Shown here: positions 8,896 to 18,811 of the stretch, in pieces
How the letters are laid out: each line of letters starts with the position of its first letter
How positions within the stretch are numbered: position 1 is the stretch's first letter
Origin: Tamlana sp. I1
Lineage (GTDB): Bacteria; Bacteroidota; Bacteroidia; Flavobacteriales; Flavobacteriaceae
Assembly: GCF_015355625.1 (NCBI RefSeq)
Contig: NZ_JACLAF010000001.1
Coordinates: 124,001-188,000 of the forward strand
DNA length: 64,000 nt
Direction of reading: 5' to 3'
Made by a program: the position numbers and the translations under genes
Notes under the pieces: generated by a model
The model's database searches: none
Told to the model about the DNA's origin: nothing
Seen by the model: only the letters and a program-made list of their open reading frames with translations

Positions 8896-10299
8896 ATGAA
8901 AAACACTCTAAACATAATACCTTATAAATTTCCAATTTTAACAGCGTTTATTTTTGGAGTGTTTTCATTTGTATATGGTCAAAATCAGCCTAATATCATA
9001 TTCATCTTATCTGATGATGCGGGTTATGCCGATTTTGGTTTTCAAGGCAGTAAGGAATTCAAAACTCCAAACTTAGATAAGCTGGCTGAACAAAGCATTC
9101 GCTTTACCCAAGCTTACGTATCTGCTGCGGTTTGCGGTCCTTCAAGAGCCGGGATTTTAACCGGGAAATACCAACAACGTTTTGGTTACGAAGAAAACAA
9201 TGTGCCTGGCTACATGAGTGCTTCTGGAACTACAGGCGATGATATGGGCTTACCACTTGATCAAAAATTAATTTCAGAATACCTTAAGGAACAAGGTTAT
9301 AAAACGGCTTTATTCGGAAAATGGCACATGGGCAACGCCGACCGTTTTCATCCAACAAAACGCGGTTTCGATACCTTTTACGGATTTAGGGGTGGCGCGA
9401 GAAGTTATTACGCGTTTGACGAGAATAATAAAAACTCTAGAAAAGAAGACCGCATGGAACGTGGTTTTGGCACTTTTGAAGAGTCTAAACAGTATCTAAC
9501 CGATGCCTTGGCTCATGAAACGGTTCAATTTATTGAAGAAAACAAAGCACAACCATTTTTTGTCTATTTGTCTTTTAATGCGGTGCATACACCCATGGAA
9601 GCGCATCCAGACGATTTAAAAAAGTTTCCAAAGTTAAAAGGCAAACGAAAAACTTTAGCAGCTATGACCTTGGCTTTAGATCGTGCCTGCGGAAAAGTAT
9701 TCGATAAATTAGACGAGCTAGGTTTACGAGATAACACCATTATTGTTTTTACCAATGATAATGGCGGTCCTTCAGATACCAATGCGTCTTTAAATAAACC
9801 TTTAGGCGGTACAAAAGCCAATCATTTGGAAGGCGGTATTCGCGTACCATTTTTAATGGCCTTACCAAATCAACAACACAAGCATACAATTTTCCAATAC
9901 CCAATAAGCACCTTAGATTTATTTCCTACGTTTTACAATCTAGCAGGAGGAAATGAGAAGCAAATTGCAGGTTTAGATGGTGTTAATCTGTTGCCTTTCG
10001 TAACAGGGGAAAACAAATCGAGACCACACGAAACATTGTATTGGAAGAAAGAGGTTAGAGGAGCCATTAGACATCAGGATTGGAAATTAATTCGTTATCC
10101 AGATCGCCCTGTAGAATTGTACAATTTAGCTGAAGATGAATCGGAAGTTAACAATTTAGCGACAACGCATCCAGACATTGTAAACGACTTATATAAACAA
10201 TTTTTTGAATGGGAAGTGTCTTTGGAACGCCCACGTTGGATGCTAAAACATCAATATGAAAAAGACGCCATAGAGCGATTAGATAAATACAGAAACTAA
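8896..10299 (+). CDS. S1 family sulfatase, exported (first of two)
   Basis: Formylglycine-dependent sulfatase (467 aa), expected to act in the periplasm on sulfated galactan oligosaccharides such as those with L-galactose-6-sulfate. A signal peptide ends near residue 29 (FVYGQ). Metal ligands Asp40-Asp41 (SDD), the modified Cys80 in CGPSR, the GKWH motif (Lys142, His144) and a second metal site at TNDNGG are present. Activation needs a formylglycine-generating enzyme encoded elsewhere. It sits between the KduD-like and aldehyde dehydrogenase genes with about 20-bp gaps. The subfamily cannot be assigned with confidence by eye; S1_19 is possible. Confidence 0.83.
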   Translation: MKNTLNIIPYKFPILTAFIFGVFSFVYGQNQPNIIFILSDDAGYADFGFQGSKEFKTPNLDKLAEQSIRFTQAYVSAAVCGPSRAGILTGKYQQRFGYEENNVPGYMSASGTTGDDMGLPLDQKLISEYLKEQGYKTALFGKWHMGNADRFHPTKRGFDTFYGFRGGARSYYAFDENNKNSRKEDRMERGFGTFEESKQYLTDALAHETVQFIEENKAQPFFVYLSFNAVHTPMEAHPDDLKKFPKLKGKRKTLAAMTLALDRACGKVFDKLDELGLRDNTIIVFTNDNGGPSDTNASLNKPLGGTKANHLEGGIRVPFLMALPNQQHKHTIFQYPISTLDLFPTFYNLAGGNEKQIAGLDGVNLLPFVTGENKSRPHETLYWKKEVRGAIRHQDWKLIRYPDRPVELYNLAEDESEVNNLATTHPDIVNDLYKQFFEWEVSLERPRWMLKHQYEKDAIERLDKYRN

Positions 10300-10317
10300 T
10301 AATTAAAACGGTTAATT

Positions 10318-11772
10318 ATGACAAAAATAAAAGACTATCAGTTATTCATTAACGGAGAATGGAGAACATCAACATCAGGAGAAACGATTGATATTGTAAG
10401 CCCATCAACTGAAGAAGTTGTTGCGCGCGTACAAAACGGGACTGCCGAAGAAGCTAATGAAGCTTTAGAAGCTGCCGATAAAGCTCAAAAAGAGTGGAAA
10501 AAATTACCAGCGCGTAAGCGTGCTGAATTATTATATAAATTGGCGGATGAAATAGACGCTAATAACGAATATTTAGCCAATTTATTAACTAAAGAGCAAG
10601 GAAAACTTCTAAAGGTAGCCCGTTTTGAAGTTTCTGTTACGGCTTCATTTATTAGATATGCTTGTGAAGGTGCACGTCGTATTGAAGGGGATATCATTCC
10701 TTCAGACAACCCTAATGAGCAAATTTGGATTCAAAAAGTACCTCGTGGTGTGGTTGTTGCCATTACCGCTTGGAATTTCCCATTAGCTCTAGCTGGTCGT
10801 AAATTAGGTCCTGCTTTAGTGGCAGGAAATACGATTGTTATTAAGCCAACTTCCGAAACGCCTTTAGCAACTTTAGAATTAGGAACTTTAGCTAACAAAG
10901 TAGGGATTCCAGCTGGTGTTATCAACATCCTTACCGGCCCAGGTCGTGTTATGGGGAATGCTTTAGTGGAAAATCCAATTACCAAAATGGTAACCATGAC
11001 AGGGTCTACGCCTGTAGGACAGCAAATCGCAAGATTAGCAGCGAATAACTTAACACATGTTCAATTAGAATTGGGTGGAAAAGCACCATTTATCGTGTTT
11101 GAAGATGCCGATATCGATGCAGCAGTTGAAGCGGCTTTACATTCTCGTTTTGATAACTGCGGACAAGTATGTACCTGTAACGAACGTATGTATGTGTATG
11201 AAGGTATTTACGATGTGTTTATGGAAAAATTCATTGCTAAAGTGAAAACTTTAAAAGTGGGAGATCCGATGCTAGAAGAAACCGATATGGGGCCAAAAGT
11301 AAACGGTTCAGAATTAAAGCACATGGAGCATTTAGTGGCCGTTTCTATTGAAGAAGGCGCTACAGTAGCAACAGGAGGAAAACGTCCTGAAGGCGCTCAA
11401 TTTGAAAAAGGTTTCTGGTTCGAACCAACGGTTTTAACCAATGTAACACAGGATATGACGATTGTTCATGAAGAGTCATTCGGACCTATTTTACCAGTAC
11501 TTAAATTCGCTTCTTTTGAAGAAGTTATTGGTTATGCAAACGACTGTGAATACGGTTTAGCAGCCATGGTTTTCACTAACGATATGAACACCATTATGAA
11601 GTGTAATGATGAGTTAGAATACGGTGAAATCTATGTAAATAGAGGACATGGTGAACAACATCAAGGTTTCCATAACGGATATAAATTATCAGGTTCTGGT
11701 GGTGAAGATGGTAAATACGGTTTCGAACAGTATTTAGAAAAGAAAACATTCTACATTAAACATAAAGCTTAA
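10318..11772 (+). CDS. Aldehyde dehydrogenase, probable 3,6-anhydro-L-galactose dehydrogenase
   Basis: Cytoplasmic NAD(P)-dependent aldehyde dehydrogenase (484 aa), similar in type to lactaldehyde dehydrogenase. Key residues are Asn153 (AWNFP), Lys176 (IKPTSE), general base Glu251 (ELGG) and nucleophile Cys285 (GQVC). In agar degraders an enzyme of this family oxidises 3,6-anhydro-L-galactose to 3,6-anhydro-L-galactonate, the first step of its catabolism. The cycloisomerase for the next step and the GH117 that releases the sugar are encoded in the same operon. Alternatives are lactaldehyde or another sugar aldehyde. Codon use and spacing match the neighbours. Confidence 0.78.
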   Translation: MTKIKDYQLFINGEWRTSTSGETIDIVSPSTEEVVARVQNGTAEEANEALEAADKAQKEWKKLPARKRAELLYKLADEIDANNEYLANLLTKEQGKLLKVARFEVSVTASFIRYACEGARRIEGDIIPSDNPNEQIWIQKVPRGVVVAITAWNFPLALAGRKLGPALVAGNTIVIKPTSETPLATLELGTLANKVGIPAGVINILTGPGRVMGNALVENPITKMVTMTGSTPVGQQIARLAANNLTHVQLELGGKAPFIVFEDADIDAAVEAALHSRFDNCGQVCTCNERMYVYEGIYDVFMEKFIAKVKTLKVGDPMLEETDMGPKVNGSELKHMEHLVAVSIEEGATVATGGKRPEGAQFEKGFWFEPTVLTNVTQDMTIVHEESFGPILPVLKFASFEEVIGYANDCEYGLAAMVFTNDMNTIMKCNDELEYGEIYVNRGHGEQHQGFHNGYKLSGSGGEDGKYGFEQYLEKKTFYIKHKA

Positions 11773-11788
11773 TTAAAACGTCAATATT

Positions 11789-13363
11789 ATGATTTTCCCT
11801 AATCCGAATAAATTCAAATACCTCCTTTTAGCGGTGTTAAGCATCACTTTTATACATTGTAAAAGCGATAAAAAACAAGCTGAAATTAAAGCTGAAAAAA
11901 CCATAACACAACCTAATGTGGTGGTTATTTATTTAGACGATTTAGGGTATGGCGATTTAAGTTGCTACGGTGCAACGGCTTTACAAACACCAAATATAGA
12001 TAAATTGGCTAACGGTGGTGTACGCTTTACTAATGGTTATGCAACCTCTGCAACGTGTACACCAAGCCGTTATGGCATATTAACTGGGGTGTATCCTTGG
12101 CGTAATAAGGATGCTAAAATCCTTCCGGGAACGGCACCTTTATTAATTTCGACTACTCAGGAAACACTTCCAAAACTTTTTAAATCTAAAGGTTATGAAA
12201 CAGCCGTTGTAGGGAAATGGCATTTAGGTTTAGGTTCTGGGCATGTCGATTGGAATAAACACATTTCACCGAGTCCTAACGAAGTAGGATTTGATTATTC
12301 ATACATTATGGCAGCGACTCAAGACCGCGTACCAACGGTGTATATTGAAAACGGTGATGTGATTGGATTAGATCCAAACGATCCTATTGAAGTGAATTAT
12401 AATAAAAACTTTGAAGGCGAGCCAACAGCAATTTCAAACCCTGAAATGCTTAAAATGAAATGGCATCATGGACATAACAACAGCCTCGTAAACGGTATTC
12501 CTAGAATTGGTTATATGAAAGGTGGTGAAGCAGCCAAGTGGAAAGATATCGATATGGCCGATCACTTTTTAGAGAAGGCACAGACCTACGTGAAAAACCA
12601 TAAAGATCAACCTTTTTTCTTGTATTACGCCCTACAACAACCGCATGTGCCTAGAACGCCTCATCCGCGTTTTGAAGGAAAATCTGGTTTAGGGCCTCGC
12701 GGCGATGTGATTTTAGAAGCGGATTGGGTTATTGGTGAATTTATAAATACCCTTAAATCTGAAGGACTTTTAGAAAACACTTTAATCGTTTTTTCAAGTG
12801 ATAATGGCCCTGTTTTAAATGATGGCTATGAAGATGATGCGGTTGAAAAACTAGGAGATCACGATCCAAAAGGTGGCTTACGTGGCGGAAAATACAGTTT
12901 GTTTGAAGCAGGTACGCATGTACCATTCATTACCTATTGGGAAGGAAAAATTAAACCACAAGTGTCTGATGCTTTAGTATGTCAGGTGGATTTAATGGCC
13001 TCTTTTGCAACATTAATCCATGGAGAGATGAAACCTTCAGATAGCGAAGATATTTTAAAAGCATTTTTAGGCGAAAGTCAAAAGGGACGTGAGTCTTTAA
13101 TTTTAGAAGCGAATACTAGAACTGCGTATCGTGAAGGCGATTGGATTATGATACCTCCATACGAAGGCAAAAGTTATTATGAAGATGTTCAAATAGAAAT
13201 CGGGATTGCTCCAGAATATCAATTGTATAATCTGAAAACAGATTCTGGTCAGCAAAAAAACCTAGCAGAATCCAACCCAGAACAGTTAAAACTGATGGTT
13301 GAGCATTTCAATGCAAAGCGTGGCAATGCCTATTCAAACATTGAAGATTTAGAATTAAAATAA
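11789..13363 (+). CDS. S1 family sulfatase, lipoprotein (second of two)
   Basis: Second formylglycine sulfatase of the operon (524 aa). It has a lipoprotein signal (lipobox cysteine Cys24 in FIHCK), so it is probably anchored in a membrane, unlike the soluble first sulfatase. Visible are Asp50-Asp51, the modified Cys90 in CTPSR, GKWHLG and SSDNGPV. It is longer than the first one, with an insertion after GKWHLG (about residues 148-200), so the two probably belong to different S1 subfamilies and remove different sulfate groups. It is 16 bp after the aldehyde dehydrogenase and 5 bp before the GH3 gene. The exact target sulfate is not deducible. Confidence 0.82.
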   Translation: MIFPNPNKFKYLLLAVLSITFIHCKSDKKQAEIKAEKTITQPNVVVIYLDDLGYGDLSCYGATALQTPNIDKLANGGVRFTNGYATSATCTPSRYGILTGVYPWRNKDAKILPGTAPLLISTTQETLPKLFKSKGYETAVVGKWHLGLGSGHVDWNKHISPSPNEVGFDYSYIMAATQDRVPTVYIENGDVIGLDPNDPIEVNYNKNFEGEPTAISNPEMLKMKWHHGHNNSLVNGIPRIGYMKGGEAAKWKDIDMADHFLEKAQTYVKNHKDQPFFLYYALQQPHVPRTPHPRFEGKSGLGPRGDVILEADWVIGEFINTLKSEGLLENTLIVFSSDNGPVLNDGYEDDAVEKLGDHDPKGGLRGGKYSLFEAGTHVPFITYWEGKIKPQVSDALVCQVDLMASFATLIHGEMKPSDSEDILKAFLGESQKGRESLILEANTRTAYREGDWIMIPPYEGKSYYEDVQIEIGIAPEYQLYNLKTDSGQQKNLAESNPEQLKLMVEHFNAKRGNAYSNIEDLELK

Positions 13364-13368
13364 AATTT

Positions 13369-15552
13369 ATGCGTAAATCTGTCTTCATTTTAAGTCTTTT
13401 TATAAGTCTGTTTCAAGCAAATAGCCAGCAATCTTTTGTTTGGTTTGATGAAGCGCTTCCTTTTGATAAAAGGGTAGACGCCTTGCTTGATGCTATGACT
13501 TTAGAGGAGAAATGCAGTCAATTTATGTCAGACTCTCCAGCCATAACACGTTTAGGAATTCCTGAATATAACTGGTGGAATGAAGCCTTACATGGGGTTG
13601 CCCGAAACGGAAAAGCTACTATTTTTCCACAAGGGATTGCCATGGGCGCCACGTTTAACCCAGAATTAATTAAGGAAGTTGCTAATGCGATTTCAGATGA
13701 AGGTCGGGCAAAATTTCAAGTATCAAAATCGATTGGTAATCGTGGTATGTATGCCGGTTTAACCTATTGGTCGCCAAATGTGAATATTTTTAGAGATCCG
13801 CGTTGGGGTCGCGGACAAGAAACCTATGGTGAAGATCCGTTTTTAACTTCTAAAATAGGCGTAGCCTTTGTTGAAGGTTTACAAGGCGATAATGAGAAGT
13901 ATTTTAAATCGACCGCTTGTGCTAAACATTTTGCAGTGCATTCTGGTCCGGAAGCTTTACGTCATAGTTTCAATGCCAATCCTTCCAAATTAGATTTGTA
14001 TGAAACCTATTTCCCTGCCTTTGAAGCTTTGGTGAAAGAAGGTCATGTACAAGGGGTTATGGGCGCTTACAACGCTGTTTACGGCGAGCCTTCAACAAGT
14101 AGTACGTTTTTATTGGATGAAACCTTGAAGAAAGCTTGGGGTTTCAACGGTTATATTGTTTCCGATTGTGGGGCTTTGGGCGATATTATGAAAGGTCATA
14201 AAAAAGCAAAAACTCAAGAAGAAGCAGCTGCACTTGCCATGTTGGCTGGGGTGAATTTAAACTGCGGATGGGTTTACCAAAAGTTAGCAACTGCCGTTAA
14301 AAAAGGACTTATCTCTGAAGATTTGATTGATGAGCGTTTACGAAAATTATTCTTAATCCGTTTTAAACTAGGCTTTTTTGATTCTGATGCTAGTAACCCG
14401 TATACCAAACTGGGAACGGAAGTTATCAACTCCGAAAAGCATAAAAATATCGCGCGTAAAGCGTCTCAACAATCAATCGTTTTATTGAAAAATGAGAACA
14501 ACGTTTTACCATTAGATAAAAATATAAAATCCCTGTATGTTACAGGATCATTCGCAGCTTCAACCGAAATTTTAATCGCGAATTATTACGGGATGTCTCC
14601 AAATATGGTAACCGTTTTAGAAGGTGTTGCCGATAAGGTGTCACTAGGCACTTCCGTAGAATACCGTCTTGGTGTTTTACCTTTTCAAAATAATTTAAAC
14701 CCTTTAAATTGGGCAGTTCAAGTACCAAAAACCGTTGATGCTACCATTTTAGTTGCTGGAATTTCAAACGAAATTGAAGGCGAAGAAGTCGATGCTATTG
14801 CCTCGCAACATAAAGGCGATCGGCAAGATTTAAAATTACCGCAAAGTCAAATCGACTACATAAAAGATGTCAGTAAAAACAAAAAGGGACCGTTAATTCT
14901 TGTTCTAGGTACAGGAAGTCCGGTGTCTTTAGAAGAAGTAGAGCCTTATGTAGATGCCATAGTTTTAATGTGGTACCCTGGCGAACAAGGCGGAAACGCG
15001 GTGGCCGATGTTATTTTTGGAGATGTATCACCTTCAGGGCATTTACCTATTACATTTCCTAAAAACGTGGAGCAATTACCGCCTTTCGATGATTATAGCA
15101 TGAAAGGACGTACGTATAAATACATGGAAAAAGAACCGATGTATCCTTTTGGTTTTGGATTGAGTTATGGTAAAATTTCATTTGAAGCCGTTTCGCCAAA
15201 GTCTAAAACGATTAAAAAAGGGGAAGAGGTTTCATTTTCAATTAACGTAAAAAATCAAAGTGATATCTATTTAGAAGATGTAGTACAGGTTTATTTAATT
15301 CCTGAAGACGACAATGGTTTTCTTCCAAAATATGCCTTAAAAGCCTTCAAAAGAATTGCCTTGAAACCTAATGCGTCACAAGAATTGACATTTACTTTAA
15401 CCGATAAAGATTTTTATCAAACCGATTTAGAAGGCAAAAAAGCATGGCTAAAAGGACGGCATAAAATTGCGATTTCTAATGCCTTGCCAAGCGAGCGTAG
15501 TGCTAAGCTAGGCGCTTCAAAACCGGTTGAATTTGGGATTAAATTACATTAA
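13369..15552 (+). CDS. GH3 family exo-glycosidase, exported
   Basis: Family 3 glycoside hydrolase (727 aa) of the beta-glucosidase/beta-xylosidase type. A signal peptide ends at about residue 20 (QANSQ). The (alpha/beta)8 domain carries Lys186-His187 (AKHFAVH) and nucleophile Asp266 in VSDCGA. The second alpha/beta domain (about 370-590) and a C-terminal fibronectin-III-like domain (about 625-720) follow. The start is 5 bp after the preceding sulfatase, so the two are probably translationally linked. In a galactan PUL it may act as an exo-beta-galactosidase or on side-chain sugars. GH3 is not a usual part of agarose pathways, and the substrate is open. Confidence 0.82.
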   Translation: MRKSVFILSLFISLFQANSQQSFVWFDEALPFDKRVDALLDAMTLEEKCSQFMSDSPAITRLGIPEYNWWNEALHGVARNGKATIFPQGIAMGATFNPELIKEVANAISDEGRAKFQVSKSIGNRGMYAGLTYWSPNVNIFRDPRWGRGQETYGEDPFLTSKIGVAFVEGLQGDNEKYFKSTACAKHFAVHSGPEALRHSFNANPSKLDLYETYFPAFEALVKEGHVQGVMGAYNAVYGEPSTSSTFLLDETLKKAWGFNGYIVSDCGALGDIMKGHKKAKTQEEAAALAMLAGVNLNCGWVYQKLATAVKKGLISEDLIDERLRKLFLIRFKLGFFDSDASNPYTKLGTEVINSEKHKNIARKASQQSIVLLKNENNVLPLDKNIKSLYVTGSFAASTEILIANYYGMSPNMVTVLEGVADKVSLGTSVEYRLGVLPFQNNLNPLNWAVQVPKTVDATILVAGISNEIEGEEVDAIASQHKGDRQDLKLPQSQIDYIKDVSKNKKGPLILVLGTGSPVSLEEVEPYVDAIVLMWYPGEQGGNAVADVIFGDVSPSGHLPITFPKNVEQLPPFDDYSMKGRTYKYMEKEPMYPFGFGLSYGKISFEAVSPKSKTIKKGEEVSFSINVKNQSDIYLEDVVQVYLIPEDDNGFLPKYALKAFKRIALKPNASQELTFTLTDKDFYQTDLEGKKAWLKGRHKIAISNALPSERSAKLGASKPVEFGIKLH

Positions 15553-15566
15553 AAAAGCATAAAATT

Positions 15567-16661
15567 ATGAGTACAAAAATAGCAACCATAAAAACAAGAT
15601 TATTCACTGTGCCTTTGCCAGAGGTAATGTCCGACGCTAAACATGGGGATCACTACCATTTTGAATTGGTAACCGTTACCATCACTTTAGAAGATGGTAC
15701 TGAGGGCACAGGATATACTTACACCGGCGGAAAAGGCGGATTTGCCATTAAGGCCATGGTAGAACACGATTTTACTGAAGCTTTAATTGGTAAAGATGGT
15801 ACCGATGTAGAAGGTATTTACGATTTCTTAGAATGGCACATTCATTATGTAGGTCGTGGTGGGATCGCTTCTTTTGCGATTTCAGCAGTGGATATTGCTT
15901 TATGGGATATTCGTTGTAAAAAAGCAGGACAACCACTTTGGAAAATGGCTGGTGGCGCTGGAAATACTTGTAAAGCCTATTGCGGTGGTATCGATTTAAT
16001 GTTTCCAATTGAGAAGCTTTTAAGTAATATGAAAGGTTATTTGGAAAGCGGATTTAATGCCGTAAAAATTAAAATCGGACGTGAAAATTTAGAGGAAGAT
16101 TTAGAGCGTATCAAAGCGGTTCGCGAATATATTGGACCAGATGTAACCTTTATGGTAGATGCGAATTATTCGATGACCGTAGAGCAAGCTATTAAAGCTA
16201 TTGAAGGATTTAAAGACCAAAATATTACTTGGTTTGAAGAGCCTATTATTCCAGATAACTATAAAGGCTACGCCGAAATTGTTGATGCTACAGGATTTCC
16301 TTTAGCTATGGGTGAAAATTTACATACCATTCACGAGTTTGAGTATGCTATGGAGCAATCAAAACTATCTTTTGTACAACCCGATGCTTCCAATTGTGGT
16401 GGGGTTACGGGATGGTTAGCAGCAGCTAGATTAGCCGATAAACATGGTATTCCAGCTTGCTCGCATGGGATGCAAGAATTACATGTAAGTTTAGTTTCTG
16501 CACAACCAAATTCAGGTTGGTTAGAAGTGCATAGTTTCCCGATAGACCAATATACTACTAGACCTTTAGTGGTGGAGAATCACCGTGCCGTAGCACCAGA
16601 TTATCCAGGTGTTGGTGTTGTTTTCAACTGGGAAAAGTTAAGTCCGTACGAACAAAACTAA
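15567..16661 (+). CDS. Enolase-superfamily protein, probable 3,6-anhydro-L-galactonate cycloisomerase
   Basis: Mandelate racemase/enolase-type enzyme (364 aa, cytoplasmic). The KxK motif Lys167-Ile-Lys169, metal ligands Asp198 (VDAN), Glu224 (FEEP) and Glu250 (GEN), Asp273 and the catalytic His300 (CSHG) are all present. Family members include L-fuconate and galactonate dehydratases and the 3,6-anhydro-L-galactonate cycloisomerase first described in agarolytic Vibrio, which opens the anhydro ring to give 2-keto-3-deoxy-L-galactonate. Linkage to GH117, the aldehyde dehydrogenase and the two later oxidoreductases makes the cycloisomerase role the best reading. A galactonate dehydratase is the main alternative. 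It is 14 bp after GH3. Confidence 0.77.
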   Translation: MSTKIATIKTRLFTVPLPEVMSDAKHGDHYHFELVTVTITLEDGTEGTGYTYTGGKGGFAIKAMVEHDFTEALIGKDGTDVEGIYDFLEWHIHYVGRGGIASFAISAVDIALWDIRCKKAGQPLWKMAGGAGNTCKAYCGGIDLMFPIEKLLSNMKGYLESGFNAVKIKIGRENLEEDLERIKAVREYIGPDVTFMVDANYSMTVEQAIKAIEGFKDQNITWFEEPIIPDNYKGYAEIVDATGFPLAMGENLHTIHEFEYAMEQSKLSFVQPDASNCGGVTGWLAAARLADKHGIPACSHGMQELHVSLVSAQPNSGWLEVHSFPIDQYTTRPLVVENHRAVAPDYPGVGVVFNWEKLSPYEQN

Positions 16662-16670
16662 ACCCTACTT

Positions 16671-17717
16671 ATGAAGATATCAAAAACGAATTTCGGACAA
16701 TTAAAAGATCAAGATATTGCGTTGTTTACTTTATCAAACGCCAATGGTGTTGAAGTAAAAATAACCAATTACGGCGCGACAATCACTTCTATAAAAGTGC
16801 CTAAAGCTAACGGAACCATTGAAACCATCACTTGTGGTTTTGATACTTTAGAGAGTTATTTTTCTGAAGCTTATAAAAACAATTCGCCTTATTTTGGAGG
16901 CACTGTTGGACGTTATTGCTCACAAATAAAAAATGCTGAATTTTCCTTAAACGGAAAAACATTTCAGTTGGCAAAAAACGCAGGCGATAATAATTTACAT
17001 GGTGGTGTTGAAGGCTTCGATAAAAAAATATGGGAGGCTTCCTTAGTCGATACTAAAGATGCTTCAGCCATTAAAATGACTTTGTTAAGTCAGGATTTAG
17101 AAGAAGGGTTTCCGGGGAATGTAAATGTTTCAGTAAGCTTTACACTTAATAACAATAACGAATTAACGATTCAGTATGAAGGAACGCCAGATCAAGACAC
17201 ACCATTGTCGTTAACCAATCATACCTACTTTAACTTATCTGGTTTTTCAGAAAATATAGAAAATCATATCGCCAAAGTGTTTTCCGATAAACGCTTGGCA
17301 ACCGATGAAACTGGAGCTGCTACAGGCGAGATTTTAAATGTAGAAGGTGAAGCCGACGATTTAAGAGACGGAAAAGTTATTGGCGATGTGCATAAACAAA
17401 TGAACGATGGTTTCGAGCATTTTTACATTTTTGATGCCGACGATTCTAAGTTAAAACACACGGCATCTATAACAGATCCAAATACAAAAAGACGTTTAGA
17501 TGTGTACACCACCGAGCCTTGTATGCTACTGTACACGGGCAAATACACATCAGACGATTTACAACGTGAAAACGGTCAGAAATTTGGAAAATACCGCGGA
17601 TTTTGTTGCGAAACACACCGCTATCCAAACGGACCAAACATTGAGGGGGCTCCAAAGTCTGTAACCAAGGCTGGCGACACCTTTAAAAGTACCACCATTT
17701 TTAAATTTGGGTGGTAG
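16671..17717 (+). CDS. galM: Aldose 1-epimerase (mutarotase)
   Basis: Cytoplasmic galactose mutarotase family protein (348 aa, no signal peptide) that interconverts alpha and beta anomers of galactose or a related aldose. It shows NNLHGG with the substrate His, LTNHTYFNLSG with the catalytic His, and a C-terminal CCETHRYPNGPN segment carrying the catalytic Glu. In this operon it would prepare beta-D-galactose released by the GH2 enzyme for the Leloir pathway, whose kinase and transferase are not in the window. The gene starts 9 bp after the cycloisomerase gene. Confidence 0.88.
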   Translation: MKISKTNFGQLKDQDIALFTLSNANGVEVKITNYGATITSIKVPKANGTIETITCGFDTLESYFSEAYKNNSPYFGGTVGRYCSQIKNAEFSLNGKTFQLAKNAGDNNLHGGVEGFDKKIWEASLVDTKDASAIKMTLLSQDLEEGFPGNVNVSVSFTLNNNNELTIQYEGTPDQDTPLSLTNHTYFNLSGFSENIENHIAKVFSDKRLATDETGAATGEILNVEGEADDLRDGKVIGDVHKQMNDGFEHFYIFDADDSKLKHTASITDPNTKRRLDVYTTEPCMLLYTGKYTSDDLQRENGQKFGKYRGFCCETHRYPNGPNIEGAPKSVTKAGDTFKSTTIFKFGW

Positions 17718-17758
17718 AAACAAGAACCAATTAAACCATTAACTTAATAAATTAAACT

Positions 17759-18790
17759 ATGGGAATTTTATTAGCGATTACCGCGGGCATTATGCTCGGC
17801 TTTTGGGCCATGCCTGAAAAATACATAAAAAACTATGCCTTCGAAAATGCATGGGGCTTATGTTACTTATTTATGTTATGGGTTATACCATTTGTGGTAG
17901 CCTTTTCTATGATTAATAACTTTAGTCAAGTGCTAACCGATGTGGGAGCTCCAGTACTCCTAAAAATGTTAATTCCAGGATTCTTATGGGGTGTAGGTAT
18001 GATGCTTTGGGGAAAGGCCATCAACTATATAGGAATGTCATTGGGTTTTTCCATTTTTATAGGCACTATTATCGTTGTTGGTTCCTTATTACCATGGGGA
18101 CTGTCTGGTCTTCCAGAGTTAGAAACCGGAGGTATCAATAGAACGAAAATCATAACCATTTTAGTAGGCATCCTCATCATTTTTACTGGTATCATGTTAA
18201 ACGGTAGAGCAGGAATATTGCGTTCGGCTAAAGAGAATACCGATGGCAATAAAACTTATGATGGTTCCATGCTTACAGGTATTATAATTGCCATAATTGG
18301 TGGTGTTCTATGTACTGGTTTTAATGTGGCTTTAGAAATTACACACGAAGGTGAAGTGGCTAAAAATATTATTAGCGACATGGTTGTAGCCCAAGGCAAT
18401 GCGGCTTGGTTAACATCTGTAGCTTCTATGTTTATCGTGTATGTATCTGGTGGTGTTTTTGTGGTACCGTACTTCGTTATTATGTTAAGCAAAAAGAAAC
18501 TGTGGGGCAGTTTTAAAGTACCAGAAGCTGGAAAAAACATCAGTTTAACCGGGCTTATGGCAGCCTTAAATTTTGCGGCCTCAATCGTATTTGCCTATTC
18601 TTCCTTTGTTTTAGGTAGTGAAGGCGGGTCTATTGGTTATGCTATTTTCAATACCTTGTCGGTAGTAACAGCAGTAACCGCAGGGGTATTTGCTCACGAA
18701 TGGAAAGGGGCACCCGTAAAAGCAAAATCAGCTTTATATTTGGGATTAGCAGCCATGATAATTGGTGTATTAATCATTGCTTTTTTATAA
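17759..18790 (+). CDS. RhaT-like sugar/proton symporter
   Basis: Inner-membrane transporter (343 aa) with about ten hydrophobic helices. The pattern GFLWGVGMMLWGKAINYIG followed by a conserved GMSLGFSIFIG helix is that of the L-rhamnose-proton symporter RhaT and related drug/metabolite-superfamily carriers. It probably brings a monosaccharide released in the periplasm, such as D-galactose or 3,6-anhydro-L-galactose, into the cytoplasm, where the epimerase and dehydrogenases of the same operon act. A 41-bp gap separates it from galM, the largest in the operon. The substrate is inferred only from context. Confidence 0.75.
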   Translation: MGILLAITAGIMLGFWAMPEKYIKNYAFENAWGLCYLFMLWVIPFVVAFSMINNFSQVLTDVGAPVLLKMLIPGFLWGVGMMLWGKAINYIGMSLGFSIFIGTIIVVGSLLPWGLSGLPELETGGINRTKIITILVGILIIFTGIMLNGRAGILRSAKENTDGNKTYDGSMLTGIIIAIIGGVLCTGFNVALEITHEGEVAKNIISDMVVAQGNAAWLTSVASMFIVYVSGGVFVVPYFVIMLSKKKLWGSFKVPEAGKNISLTGLMAALNFAASIVFAYSSFVLGSEGGSIGYAIFNTLSVVTAVTAGVFAHEWKGAPVKAKSALYLGLAAMIIGVLIIAFL

Positions 18791-18811
18791 ATTTAAAAAC
18801 TATATATTAAC

